Positions 30,961 through 43,199 of a DNA stretch of 64,000 nucleotides are shown one piece after another. Positions within the stretch are counted from its first letter, which is position 1; each line of letters begins with the position of its first letter. The DNA comes from Cordylochernes scorpioides (taxonomy: Eukaryota > Arthropoda > Arachnida > Pseudoscorpiones > Chernetidae): contig CP092874.1 of NCBI GenBank assembly GCA_030710605.1, positions 73,659,044 through 73,723,043 on the forward strand. The letters are read 5' to 3'. A model generated the notes under the pieces. It was not told the DNA's origin. It saw only the letters and a program-made list of their open reading frames with translations, and did not search any database. Both the position numbers and the translations under genes were made by a program.

Positions 30961-31548
30961 GTCTTAATGTATCAATCTTTATATGAAACTATGTAAACAT
31001 AATCAGAAAACATCTAACATTTTATTGCGCATGTGTATACAAGATTACAGTTAAGTAGACTTTCTGACCAGAATATTGTAATATTGACTGGAGTAGTTTG
31101 AATGGTCACATTACAGCCACAAGTGGAAGTCAACACCACATTAACATTCCCAGTAATATCACCATGATGGTGACGATACATCTAAATGACACAGTCATGA
31201 AAAAAAAACAGCAGAATATAGAAAAATGGGGAAATTATCACTAAAAGTATAAACGATGGACTAAAACTCACCATCAAATGATATCTACACTTGAAGACAA
31301 TGGCCTTTATAGCTCATTCAAACTTTAAGAGTTTCTTCCATAAACATCAATATATCATTTCCAAATTAAAATGACCATAGGACAATCAAATAGAAGCAGA
31401 AGAATGCATTCTAATAAATACGGTTACATTAAAACATAACTTTAAAATTCCAACTCTTCTTAAAATAAAACTCAGTACATGTATTTGAACCTGCCTTAGG
31501 AAACTACAACCTGTGGTATCCAACCATTTTTTTTATCGATCCCTTAAG

Positions 31549-31985
31549 TGCCCACTTGAGACAGGTTTTTACTGTCCCGGCACAAACAGTTCTTTATTGG
31601 CAAAACATCTATGTATATTGTTGCACCAGGTTGCGGCTAGGCAGACTCTTCAGCCATGATTCTCTCCTTTGCTGGGTCTTGCATCTTACCAGAGCGTGTT
31701 TCAACCATCCTACAAATTTATATAAGGGAATAATGAGATAAGTCTACTTTAAGTAGCCTCCAGAATAATTTATTTATTTCTCACATCAAAGAGAGCAGTG
31801 AAGTCACACGTGTACCTAAATACAAATGATGATTCTATAATACATACATTCTGTTTATAATACATATATTCTGTTTAATAAAATGAATATATAAAAATAA
31901 AATATAATTTTGAATTTAAAATATATGAAAAATAATATTACTAATTAAAATAAAATAGGTTCATTAGCCATGATGCAACAATATA
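31549..31985 (+). repeat. Dispersed repeat with coding-like core, copy 1
   Basis: Shares about 400 bp with 59600-60010 in inverse orientation: GTTGCACCAGGTTGCGGCTA, CCAGAGCGTGTTTCAACCAT, AGTAGCCTCCAGAATAATTT and TTCATTAGCCATGATGCAAC. Both copies encode YIVAPGCG, ADSS and ILPERVSTILQIYIRE in the same frame, suggesting descent from a mobile-element protein that I cannot identify. The rest is AT-rich tail. Confidence 0.65.
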
Positions 31986-34500
31986 ACCAAAAACAGAAAT
32001 AGAAAATCTACAGAGTTTCTAGATGTATAGTGCTGAGGACAAATGATGAGGCTACCATGGACTGACAAACTACGAAACGAATATGTCCTAAAAATGATGG
32101 AGGAGAGATATGGCTATCTGAAGACAATGGAAAGGAGAAGCATGTTTTAACATCTTGTCCGACCCTCGGAGTGGATAGAGTTATTACTGGAGGGATGTAC
32201 GTATAGAAGCAAGACATGGAATACGATGGCCTCCAATAATGAAGTCCATGAAAAATTTGGGAAGAAGATTCTACGGTACCATCAAAGTAATGGCTATAGA
32301 AAGGAAGATATGAGAGGACAGGAATATTGATCTCTGGCTTGAGGAGAAATAAGATTCATATAATTGAAAAATAACCCATTATCTATCGAGAGAGAGAGAT
32401 CTTAGTAGGATCATACCACCTTGTGAACAGTAGCTAGGAGAGCACCATCCTCATGACTCAAGAACAATACACAGATGTGACAAGGTGACATGAAGGAAGG
32501 ACATGACACGAAGAAGGCTAGATGGTATCAGTTGAACGACATATTGGGTCACACCCAAGACTTTAGTATCAACAACATTGCCAAATGGATCTGATACATT
32601 TTATTATTCGGGCTCCCTCTCAATCCAAATACTCTTCATTCAATTATATCTTCAATCAACTTTTCAGTTTTTAAAAAATGTCTTTTATTGTAAAACGAGG
32701 ACTAAAGATTGTCCTTAGAATTGGGGGCATCTGAAATGGTATGCAAGATATTTTGTATAATAAAGAGATAATCATTAAGGTACAGAATACAAATCTATTC
32801 GAGGAAAATTAAAAAGAAAACAAAATCTACAAATTTTGACTCAAAATCTGTAAAGTTTACCACCGTTTATATTTTTACTTCAGCAAGTGGATTTCAATTA
32901 GCTCTACTCTTTTATACGAGTTGCGAATCAGCATTTTCATCTTTTTTTTTTTAATTTCAAACTTTTCAAAAGTTGGATCCATTTTCTCAAATTAAAGGTA
33001 TTCAATGCAAAATCAACTTTAAATTTTTCATTTTAATTCACATCCCTATATAAGACGAAGAGTATACAGAAAAAAACAGCGCCTGCACAATCATCCTCAA
33101 TTTTTTTACCATTGTTATTGGAAGAACCTGTTAATAGAATTCCTCTGATCGTAGAGGTAAGAAAGGATTAAATGAATGCGCACAGAAGTCTTCAGGACTC
33201 TCGACCCAGATTCTTCACCCTCCACAAACATTCTTCAATCTGTCAAAATCGCCGCCCCACCCCGACCTTGCCAGTACTTGCTACTTGAGGCATGCTCATG
33301 TGTAGGTTCTGGGAGTGGCGTACAGTAAGTTAGAACACCATGCTTGCGATAGTATCGCCTTGAACGTCAGAACTAACAAATAGAAACTTGGGGGGACAAT
33401 AATGGAATATTTATATACATGTTGAGATCAACTAACGCTTGCCTATAAACTACAAGTAGAATAACTTGGACAGCTCTTTAGACACTCTTTTGCACTTTAC
33501 TTCCAACTGACCTGTCCTCTACTGCCATACAGGGATGGCCTAGACGATGACACCCTGGCCATCCTGGCGTCTGCCAAGACACATATCTATAAGTACTTCC
33601 TTGGCGTGGAACTGAGGAGTGTTCAAGATGACCTTGTCTGGAGGAGGACTCTCTCAAGGTGGGGAAGCCTTCCTTGTTGAAGTAATTTGTACACATACAC
33701 AACTACATACATATTCCCCTACATTTTATATACCCTTTATTTACTATTTTATTATATATATTTTTCCACCTTTGTAAAAATTTATTAGAAGAATCAATAA
33801 AATTGCTTAAATTGTCATGCGTCTACTGCCATACAACGAAGTAAGTAAAAGAAGACCAACAGTTCAATACTGACAATCAGATACAACCAAATACAATCAT
33901 ATCTCGATCACCCCCAGTTGTCCACGACAGAAAAAGATTAGAGTAACAACGTTCCTAACCAGGTTTCCAGATATATGCAGAATTATACTTTCCCTATCTT
34001 ACACATATTATACAAATAAATCACGATGTGTTTTTATAAGGTGTCTCGTACCCAAATAAAAGACATCTATTCATATAAAAATGTTGATATACTCTCGGAT
34101 CATAGAAAAACGGATACCATCAAACATTTTAGAAGTCTGCTCCAATTGGAACTAAAATCAACAATTCTTCACAACAGACTGACCAAAGAATGGCCTTTCC
34201 TCAAGCCCCCATTATTCAAAAGTGCTCTATATAAAAAAGAGAGCATTATTTATCTTAAATATCTATAAATCCCACGACGCCTCCTGAGATTAGGGGTATA
34301 ATTGAAAAGAAATCCTTAATGCCGGCACAATAAGAAAATGATAATTGAAGGCTGGGGAGATGAAAAATGACGTTGCTGATAAGTCAGCCCTTGGAGATCT
34401 TATCCCACAACAATGGGGATAATCTCCATGGGAGGGAAGGATCTAACATGGGCGGCTCGCTAGCCATAGGGAGCCTCTCCTCAGTTATAATAGAGTACTT
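31986..34500. other. Unassigned intron sequence, 2.5 kb
   Basis: No gene recognised. 33480-33700 is less AT-rich and open on the - strand (AVEDRSVGSKVQ, WPGCHRLG) without a motif I can place. 32690-33060 is plain AT-rich. 34330-34490 (GGCTGGGGAGATGAAAAATG) resembles the 37980-38050 region (AATGAGCCGCGCATGAAAAATGG) only weakly. Confidence 0.35.
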
Positions 34501-34502
34501 CT

Positions 34503-35328
34503 TTTTCTGTGAAAGATAGACACTTCGGCCAGTTCCTGAAGATAGAGGTTGCCTGGCCAGCATTCATATTTCTGTAAAAGATAGACACTTCGGCCAGTTC
34601 CTGAAGATAGAGGTTGCCTGGCCAGCATTCATTATGTCAGGAACTGGCCGAAGTGTATCTTTCACAGAAATATGAATGCTGGCCAGGCAAGCTCTATCTT
34701 CAGGAACTGGCCAGCATTTATATTTCTGTGAAAGATAGACACTTCGGCCAGTTCCTGAAGATAGAGGTTGCCTGGCCAGCATTCATATTTCTGTGAAAGA
34801 TAGACACTTCGGCCAGTTGCTGAAGATAGAGGTTGCCTGGCCGGCATTCATATTTCTGTGAAAGATAGACACTTCGGCCAGTTCTTGAAGATATAGGTTG
34901 CCTGGCCGGCATTCATATTTCTGTGAAAGATAGGCACTTCGGCCAGTTCTTGAAGATAGAGGTTGCCTGGCTAGCATTCATATTTCTGTGAAAGATAGGC
35001 ACTTCGGCCAGTTCTTGAAGATATAGGTTGCCTGACCGGCATTCATATTTCTGTGAAAGATAGGCACTTCGGCCAGTTCCTGAAGATAGAGGTTGCCTGG
35101 CCAGCATTCATATTTCTGTGAAAGATAGGCACTTCGGCCAGTTCCTGAAGATAGAGGTTGCCTGGCCGGCATTCATATTTCTGTGAAAGATAGACACTTC
35201 GGCCAGTTGCTGAAGATAGAGGTTGCCTGGCCAGCATTCATATTTCTGTGAAAGATAGGCACTTCGGCCAGTTGCTGAAGATAGAGGTTGCCTGGCCGGC
35301 ATTCATATTTCTGTGAAACTTCGAGCCG
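34503..35328. repeat. 65-bp satellite array with one inverted unit
   Basis: About 12 to 13 units with the sequence CTGTGAAAGATAGACACTTC, GGCCAGTTCCTGAAGATAGA, GGTTGCCTGGCCGGCATTC. The period is 65 bp throughout (matching ORF offsets of 65 are an automatic consequence). One unit at 34638-34710 is inverted. A single ancestral-looking unit sits at 29190-29263 and half-units at 10741-10800 and 27310-27430, so the array grew from a dispersed hammerhead-associated repeat. Confidence 0.93.
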
Positions 35329-35439
35329 AGATATATATATAGATATATAGAGAATCTCTCTAAGTAGTATAAAGTGTTAAAACAACTTTTAATAATAGCT
35401 ATAGAAAGTAAAATCATTTCCACATAGTTTACCTGAAAT

Positions 35440-35478
35440 TTTCTATTTATATATATATATATATATATATAATATAAT
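35440..35478. repeat. (TA)n microsatellite
   Basis: Nearly pure TA run from about 35449 to 35475. Confidence 0.85.
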
Positions 35479-35499
35479 CTAAAATGCAAATATTTTATT

Positions 35500-35860
35500 T
35501 TTTAAAAACATGTATTTTATTTTCATCATTGACTATTCTTTTATTTTTAGCGATAGATTTAGAATACTTTGAATATTGTTGTAAATATTTATAGTTAACC
35601 TACCTATTTTTTAATTCACGATAATAGGATTCATTTGATAAATTCTATATTACTGTGAAAAATAATTAATGTGTAATTCTTTTTTTAAGTAATTGAAAAT
35701 AAAAACCACTTGAAAAGTAAATAACTATCTTTACTTTTTCACGAATGCACCTCCAATTCTTTATCATTCCAACATCAAAATATTATAATAATAACATATA
35801 CATATTATAACTGAATAATAATAACAATTAAACTTTATATATTATAACAATTATATCTTG
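35500..35860. repeat. AT-rich dispersed repeat, copy 1
   Basis: Shares block order with 62380-62640: ATTGTTGTAAATATTTATAGTTAAC, AAATTCTATATTACTGTGAAAA and TTACATCAAAATAT-like sequence. Same orientation. Noncoding. Confidence 0.6.
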
Positions 35861-36540
35861 TCATGCTCAGAACTGACAATAGAGGACTTATTTTCCAGGC
35901 CTATAACTGTCATTGCAAAATTGGAGAGGAGAGGACTTCAGGAATTGGCTTAACCATGGAGATAAGCGCCACCACAACAATTATACCTAATAATTATACA
36001 AAATTGTTGTTTTATATTTTTTATATAGTAGCTAGTTGTGTTTTATATTTTCCCAAGCTACCAAGTGTCATGCCATCTTTCTTAACTTTGGATGAAAGCT
36101 ATTCCTATGAAAACTCTGTTTTTTTTGTTCTTTTATAATAAAATAATTGGGGTTCTGTTACGCAAACTTTGACTTTAATCATCATCGATGCTACGTCACT
36201 ACTATGACGTCACTTCCAACTTCTACCTTCAACCTTTCTGTTATGTTTTATTGCTCGCTTGTTTTAACAATTGTAATGGAACAAGTCGTTCCTTAAATAA
36301 ATATATGTTTGTTTATATCTAAAGGGATGTCCTCGTAACTACTAATTACGTGAGTACAAAAACAACTTGAAATCCTTTAAAGGAAACATCGTATTTTTGC
36401 TAAGCCTATATCAGATTCTCTGAATTCTGTCTATTATATATTTTATTCGATAAAACAATCCCTTGAATCAATGTTAAAATAAGAACAGTAAGCCTCCAAG
36501 GAAAAGTTTATTTTTTATATATTTTTTACTTAAAAATCTC
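35861..36540. other. Unassigned; possible retroelement tail at 35890-35975
   Basis: CATTGCAAAATTGGAGAGGA...ATGGAGATAAGCGCCACCACAAC resembles a decayed LINE 3' end with a (CAA)-type tail. At 36545-36580 a class-B hammerhead-like centre (on -: CCCGTAGAAGGGC...GCCCGAGAGCTTG) is visible. The rest is featureless. Confidence 0.35.
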
Positions 36541-36869
36541 TCAAGCTCTCGGGCAAGAAAGCCCTTCTACGGGAGAAAATATCTTACATTAAAACGCCAA
36601 TAAGATTTGAAATTAAATAAAATGCTTTGGGTGTTTACAATTGTTTCAATGCAGATTCAACGCGGTCCTCTATTGCGCTTGCTTATCGAGTTTGTTATTC
36701 AGAGGCGATATCTTCATTTTGGGGTTATGGGGTGGGTTCAGGAAAAGTATATTATAAATTTCCGGAATGTCTATTCTTCTGTTAATGATATTGTGCTTTC
36801 TGGATATGATGGATTCTATGATAAGTCTTTGTAGTCTATTGGGGATGGTGGAGTAATTGGTCTTTGGTT

Positions 36870-37690
36870 CTGATAGGGGGAAGGAATGGCCTGTTTATCT
36901 TATATGTTGGTATACTAAAGATCTACTGTCTTGATTATCGATATTTCGTTTATGTGTGTTCTGATATTCTTATATTTAAATGTCTGCCAGTTTCGCCTAC
37001 ATACTTGGTTTTACATTCGTTGCATTCTATGGAGTATATGGCATTCTTAATATTGGAAGGATAATCATTGCTATTGTTCTTTGTTATGGGGTTCCTTAAT
37101 AACGAATTTAAATTAAGTGAGTTGCTGAAAAATGTTTTAATTACAAATTTCTTCAGATAACGGGCTATAGAAACAGATACTGGTGAATAGGGAATACTGC
37201 TAATAGATTTATAGAATGGGGAATTCCTAATTTCAGAGGGGCTTTGGAAATGTATTAAAATAAATGATAAAGGATATTGAGAGGTCTTTAGATTTCTTAA
37301 GATATTCTGAGTTTCTTCTGTTTTAAAGGTTTGAAGTGAGCAGTGGCTATGGATACGTTTAGTTAAGGTCTTTACGGTATTGATTTTATGGCTGAGAGGG
37401 CAGTAGGAGGAAAAACGGATAAAGTCGGGTTGAAGGATGGCTTATAGTAACCAGATGTTTGGAATTGTTGTTGTATGTGAATGATTTTTATTTCTAGAAA
37501 AGGCAGGCTATTGTTTGTTTCTTCTTCAAAAGTGTAATTTAGGTTAGGATGGTAACTATTGAGTCTTTCTAGAATGTTCCTTGTTTGATTTTCGGGACAG
37601 ATACAAAATATGTCATCAATATAACGACGCCATAAAACTATATCTCCCTCCTTCAACCTCAGTCGCCGAAATTGTCATGCGTCGCATAGA
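36870..37690 (-). pseudogene. Penelope-like element: reverse transcriptase and GIY-YIG endonuclease remnant
   Basis: On the - strand, LKEGDIVLWRRYIDDIFCIC carries the YIDD catalytic motif of PLE reverse transcriptase. It is followed by LNSYHPNLNYTFEEETNNSL, PFLEIKI and GYYKPSFNPTLS. The frame then shifts near 37390-37400 (resuming as HKINTVKTLTKRIHSHCSLQ) and runs on to PSNIKNAIYSIECNECKTKY, VGETGRHLNIRISEHT. This is the GIY-YIG endonuclease core (AIYSI...YVGETGR, with the R...EH segment), cut by a stop at 36950-36952. The order RT then GIY-YIG is diagnostic of the Athena/Penelope class. The RT N-terminus is absent above about 37690, so this is a 5'-truncated, frameshifted relic. It is relevant because PLEs are the known carriers of minimal hammerheads like those in this window. 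Confidence 0.9.
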
Positions 37691-37708
37691 CAGTTGAATA
37701 ATCTCCCT

Positions 37709-37900
37709 ATTGCATATATATGCAGGATGGGATCACGTTGAGGCCACCAAAGAAGACATTAAAACACTGCAGGAGATGGCCCCACGTTGAAGTCACCAAA
37801 GACAATACAGCGCTGCAGGACAGCTACACTTTGAAGTTCATAAATAAGGCAATACAGCGCTACAGGATGGCCCATGTGGGGTATTTAAGAAAGACTGAAG
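37709..37900 (+). repeat. Degenerate tandem repeat of about 55-60 bp
   Basis: Three imperfect units share CACGTTGA(G/A)G(C/T)CACCAAAGA, ACA(T/G)...CACTGCAGGA or GCGCTGCAGGA. Degenerate; GC-richer than its surroundings. Confidence 0.5.
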
Positions 37901-38374
37901 TGATCAAGCACAATAGAGGACGGAAGGAGGCCGGGGCATTTATCGCCAAGCACACAACACGACGCTAATTGCGGCTGAACGAGGCAGATAATCTCCGATA
38001 CAACAGCTAATGAGCGGCCAACAATGAGCCGCGCATGAAAAATGGCAATGCCGATCAAACGCAGGGTTAATTTATTGCCGATATATCAGCACCGGGCGCT
38101 CTTCGTAGGCTGATTTTGGAGTGTCTGGCTTGATATACTATCACATACTGGATCGATCATCTGGGCCTAGTCTCCTGAAAGTACAGAAGTTCACAACTCT
38201 GGCATCATATACTACAGCATATTCAATCAACCAATTTAGTTTAGCATAGACAGCTGAAAAGTTCAAAAGTCTCCAATTGTCTGGCATTATATATTCAATC
38301 GATCAATTTAGCATAAGCATGAAGCTGAAAAGTAAAAAAAGGCTCCAATTGTGTCCGGCATTATATAATAAATA

Positions 38375-38600
38375 TTCAAGGTAATAAGACCAAATACAAA
38401 TAAATAATCGGTGACATTTAGGTAATGGCATTAGTTACCATCATCAGACAAAGGCACTGTGAATACGAAAATTTATCACATCATGCTGTGATATATTGTC
38501 TCATTCAGTACTTTTGTTTGATGATGGTAACGACGCTATGTTTACCTTGTGTTTTTAATCTAAATTGTGCCTTACCATAATAAATATTCAATAGATCACC
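38375..38600. mobile_element. Palindromic element with class-D hammerhead-like arms
   Basis: GGTAATAAGACCAAATACAA...ATTAGTTACCATCATCAGAC in the left arm is mirrored by GTTTGATGATGGTAACGACG...TTACCTTGTGTTTTTAATC. Members at 45594, 47262 and 53285 share the ends. The - strand of the left arm reads CTGATGA, a GGTAACTAA/CCATTACC stem, then TAAATGTC. Confidence 0.65.
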
Positions 38601-40579
38601 TTAGCCTCTTGGAGAGAACAGAAGTTTTCAACAGCTGACTTTAGTTGTGGACACCTAGTCGATGAGATACGGCCAAGCTGCAATAGCTTTACAAACGTTT
38701 ATTTCGATTTCTGGGACTTAACGAGAATATCATTGCGGCTTACCATTTAGGAAAATACTGGAGAAGGTAATTTTTTTAGATCTAATTCGGCAGAAAAGTT
38801 TATAAGATATCTTAATTCTATAATATATTGTAGAGTAGAAAATTATAAAAGTGATTCAAACTCTTGGAGAACAGAAACTTTATTGTATCTCCGAAGAAAT
38901 ACCAAAAATAACTCAATCATAAAAAGAGCGATGTTGAAAATTTGTCTATTTTTTTATAATGGCCAAAATTTACATACTCCTTATTTACATTTCACACTAT
39001 TCAGAAATATCCGAAGATAATGTTTATCATTGTGAGCCGAATGTTGTATCTGTTTATGTTGTGTAGGCAGAAAGCAGATAGATAATGTTTCATTGTAATA
39101 TTCTTGATTACAGTTCGATAACTCGTCTTTGTCAGGAATGTTAAACCATGTGAAAAAGAGAGATTAATCAATGGGGTTGTGACCCTAACAAGTATTTTGG
39201 GCTGTTAGAAGCAATGACTTTGAGATCTAGATAAATCATCGTGTGAGAACTCAAGTTACAAACTCTGGTTTGGAAATAACACACCTAAGTGGTTATCAGA
39301 CTTATTACATAATGGAAGCTGTGTTTCGTACATTGAAGTCCATTTTCTATGGCATCAGGTGGATAGTGAGATCCCAGTAGTGTCGACGTTTGAATGGAAG
39401 GTGTGAGCTATCATCAACAACGCCCAATGGTGAAATAATCGCCCAGACAACCCTAATTGCCAGATGTGTTATCATGTGACAGGTGACATACCCAATGCCA
39501 CCATTCTGCTGAATCCAGGAGGTCAATTTTTCTAATGGTACAAGATAACAATGTCGAGAATTAAGGGCGTGTCTGGCCTCCATTTGACCAAATGATAAAC
39601 AATGACCTGATCAAGTTTATCCGTCATAAGAGGAAAAGTCGAGTTGTCAAGTTGCACCAGATGGTGCACGACAGAGTGTTTTAAATAGAGGCTGGCAACA
39701 TTTGACCTCAAGGTTGAAACAATAATAATTGAGGTGTTGGAAATACTTTTGAGTTTAAAATATAGACATCCCTTTGGGACGCAAACTGTCTTTATCATCT
39801 TATATGGCTTAATCCTTCCGAAGTCTTGTTATTAACCAATGGCCAAGTGAGTCGTTTTCTTGATAATTCTCTTCGTATGAACTTCATGATTATACCATTT
39901 AATTTACATATTCTAATGGTACTTCTTTAGAAAAAAGAAACCCAAAAAATATTTCTCTCTCTCATCAAAATGTCGTTTTTTTTTCTTCTTGAAAATGATG
40001 TGTGCCGCCCAGTTATTCTGCAAGCTGTTAATCTGTACATTGGTTTAGAGAATGTATAACCGACTATTGAGTTGAAAACATCTGGCTTCCAAAAGAAAAA
40101 AAAGAAAGAAAATTTTTCCCTGAAAGCATAATATTTTAACTTCAATATTGTAACAAGATATTATTTTATTGAATAACTGATTATATTTAAAGATATGAAT
40201 CGATAAATTCAGCTATGGACAAAATTAAGGAATTTTTTTTTTTGTACCTTTTAGCATGTTTATCAGTATTCAGACAATAACACTTAAAGATATTTGATAC
40301 ACAGTGACCTCAATTGAAGACACACGAGATAATCAAGTGTGAACAAAATTGCCTTTGTCTCCTTAAAAACAAAAATAGACGACCAGCGCATCAGTTTGTC
40401 CATGAGTATACATTGCTCAATGAGAGTAGTACTCCCTATAATCTTCAGAGAGTTATGCATAATAGAATAACATTGTAACACAGCTCTATAAAGGTATCCT
40501 TAGTAAACAATACATAGCACACTCTATATGATTATAATGTTGAATTATTCACAACATTTCTTTGTAATCATAAAGAACG
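38601..40579. other. Unassigned intron sequence, 2 kb
   Basis: No gene, RNA or repeat recognised. 39340-39800 is moderately GC-rich with - strand open frames (AVWAIISPLGVVDDSS, DKLDQVIVYHLVKWRPDTPL) that could be a decayed mobile-element protein; the family is unclear. Confidence 0.35.
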
Positions 40580-40735
40580 AATTTCTACAATTTCTAGTGA
40601 ATCGAAGATCAAAAAGATTTGGGAAGGCATGGCTTATCAGTGGTAAACCTCTCATTAGAGAAACATCTGGAAAGGTTTACCAATGATAAACCACAAGCCT
40701 TTCCAATATCTTTCGTACTGTTGTTGTTGCTTATT
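40580..40735. repeat. Diverged CTGATGAG-palindrome
   Basis: GGAAGGCATGGCTTATCAGTGG...CATCTGGAAAGGTTTACCAATGATAAACCACAAGCCTTTCC forms a hairpin with the general layout of 25590-26072 but little base identity. Confidence 0.45.
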
Positions 40736-42136
40736 CCTCAAGTCTTAAACAATCTACATTAGGTTCCATTGTCTCAGCTTTTCTATTATAGTCTTGAGGT
40801 TTTCCCAGAGGTCTTTTTTGGAGGATTTGATAACATCATGGAGAAGGAAAGAGGGGTTCACCTGCTGTTGGTCTGAAGACCTGGAAGTACCATTCAGTGT
40901 GACTTTGCTTCTTTTGGTCTCCTGACATGGATTCTTTAGTAATTGTATAAATTCATCCTATATCATTAAAAATAAATATCGCCGAATAAACCCATCCTCA
41001 AAATAAAGGTATATTAGTTCACCGCTACGTGCTCTAATCGACTACCCAATCAATCATTACCTTGTCTTCTGCCAGCACTGTACCAGTCTTTGGCAGGCGC
41101 GGCTTCCTTTTTACATCGTGTTCAATCAGCGATGCTATAATAAATCAAGTGGTCTTATCAGAACCATCGCATGAGGCCTAGGATTCAACCCACATCCATC
41201 AACAAAATGATTTGGAATCTATTATCGCAATTATACTTTAGTTTCTTACCTGTCATGTTTATTAATTGTACAATTACTTATAAATATAATTTTAGAAATG
41301 GATGTAGTAAAATTTGATATAATATTGCACCAAGGTTCCAAGTTGAAGCTGAATAGCCTAAATTCCAAGGTATTTGCCTTGCGTAAAATATAATTTCGTC
41401 ATAAAATTCATTGACTTCCTTGCTTTGGTCACTAACGAGTATGACATAAAGGTATTTGTTGTCTCCAAGTGGGCACTAATCAGGATTAAATTCAAGCGCT
41501 AGAATCCATGGGGGATTCGAGACGATGGCCACAAGTCAAATGTTTCCCAAGAACGTGGTTCTCCATCTAGGCGGTGAAGATGCCTGAAGCCAGTCCTCCA
41601 GCCAGGATGCGGCTAGATGATCACCGAGTTGAAAAAGAAGATGGCTGTCGGCGCCCATTCACAATTTATTGCCCCATAAAACCCTTGCCCCACTTCAGCA
41701 ATTGCTAAATGCCGTCCCTGGCTTCCTGCAATTTTTCATGTTGAACTGACCATGGACATATGGTATGGAATAATCATCTTTATCATAGAGTTAAATATAG
41801 GAATTGTCTTATTTTATAACACACCGCCGAAGAAGATGAACTGACCAAATTAGAATATTACAGGATTAGCCTTAGAAGAAACAAGAAATAAGTCATCAGC
41901 GAGGTCAAGAACATGTAGTATAGGAAATAAAAGGAGAACAAATACCATAATATACGTCCATATTGTGCGAAATTAGATAAAGTATTTGGTCTCTCGTAGA
42001 GAGAGAGAGAGAGAGAGAGACGGGGCCGATATAGGAATATGTGGCCGTTTGGTGTATGGAATATAGAAAAACATATATTTCATAGAGTTAAATGCGCGAA
42101 AGTGCATACAAGAATCATATCTGAAGAGAGACTCAC
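40736..42136. other. Intron sequence before the main Duox exon
   Basis: No other gene recognised. A (GA)n microsatellite lies at 41997-42021. The region 41440-41720 is less AT-rich but broken in all frames. Confidence 0.4.
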
Positions 42137-42473
42137 CCATTTTCCGTGTTCTCAAACCAGAATCGGTCGGCGTCCCTCAGTCTCTCAAACTGCTCACGGA
42201 TCACTCTACGAAAGAGCGGGCCGGGTCGACCATCGAGGTCTGTCTCAAGCATGCCGCCCACGTAGACGTCGACGTCGTTTATGGACGTGTACTGCTTGGA
42301 CAGTGTGAGTCCCATGGACTCGGACCCCGCCAGCTCGGTCCAGTTGGTGACTGGAGACAGCTGGTATGCCCTCCGTACCGAGTTATAGTCAGCCACGCCG
42401 TTGTCTCGGCCCCGCATGATGTTCAGAGCGGCCAGATCCCTTCGTGTGAAGTCCATCGGCCCGAACAACTTAT
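42137..42473 (-). CDS. Duox: Duox exon: haem-peroxidase core, LFGPMDFTRRD region
   Basis: The longest exon, 337 bp. The acceptor is ATTGCAG before 42473 and the donor GTGAGT is at 42136. It reads (D)KLFGPMDFTRRDLAALNIMR, GRDNGVADYNSVRRAYQLSP, LSKQYTSINDVDVYVGGMLE, PGPLFRRVIREQFERLRDAD and RFWFENTENG. ALNIMRGRDNG and the VGGMLE...EQF.RLRDADRFWFEN block are conserved hallmarks of the animal peroxidase fold, and the exact forms are those of Duox. Phase 1 in (joins G from 44525 to give GAT) and phase 2 out (joins G of 29652). No frameshift or stop. Confidence 0.97.
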
Positions 42474-42739
42474 CTGCAATTCACCATGCATTAGATTCAA
42501 CTAAATGATTGACCAAATGGCATCAAGTTCAATATTTATGTTATTTAACAGAAAAAAAAAATCCAATGAATAAAAGAGTTCTCTAGGCACGAGATAAATT
42601 ACAAGGTTTAAAACGAGGAACAAATTACAATGATCGAAATATATTATCTGTTTGCAAGACCAAGTTAAATAATAAAAAAAGAGCTTAGCACAAAAGACAA
42701 CATTATAGCGTTAAAAACAGCATGCAAACAAGAGAGAAT

Positions 42740-42800
42740 GTTTATATGTTTTTATGTGCTCCTGTAGAAGGGCAGAGATGCCCGAAAGTTCGGGATTACG
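42740..42800 (+). repeat. Class-B hammerhead-like relic
   Basis: CTCCTGTAGAAGGGCAGAGA then TGCCCGAAAGTTCGGG. It has the same CTGTAGA, stem, GAAAG layout as 48662-48693 and 61330-61370, but without a recognisable palindromic partner. Confidence 0.5.
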
Positions 42801-42903
42801 ATTAATAAAGCTAAAGAAACTCATCTTCAGAAACCTGTAGTATTTGTTTGAGAAAATCCTAATGTTTGAAATCAACTCATCACAGAAAATAAAATTCTAA
42901 TAT

Positions 42904-43190
42904 TTGAAATCAGATGATCGCCCCAGAATATTTAAAACAGACGGTTGGACATGCAATATTTGCGGGACAAGAATGGAGCCGGGGCTACATCACCATATAC
43001 TCTCATGTATGGGACTGAAAGACGAACGAGAAGTGCTCCTCAGTGAAATAAGCCTTGAGGGACTCTCTTTGGAGCTCCTGTTGAATGAGGTGGTGAGAAA
43101 CAGAGCTGGAGCGTTTGCGTTGTTCAAATTTGGAAGACGGCTGAAGAGAAAAGGAAGCTATATACATAATCTAATTGATACATAATCTAA
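42904..43190 (+). pseudogene. Non-LTR retrotransposon C-terminal fragment with zinc knuckle
   Basis: The frame 42904-43185 contains WTCNICGTRMEPGLHHHILSC, a C-x2-C...H-x3/4-C arrangement usual at the C-terminus of LINE reverse transcriptases. It continues with LLLNEVVRNRAGAFALFKFG and ends at a stop. It is in an intron of Duox, on the opposite strand. No RT motif is attached. Family unknown. Confidence 0.55.
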
Positions 43191-43199
43191 TTGAGGTAA

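Noticed and set aside
34503..35328. CRISPR array
   Set aside because: Units are contiguous 65-bp repeats without unique spacers, one is inverted, and the surrounding DNA is animal intron sequence.
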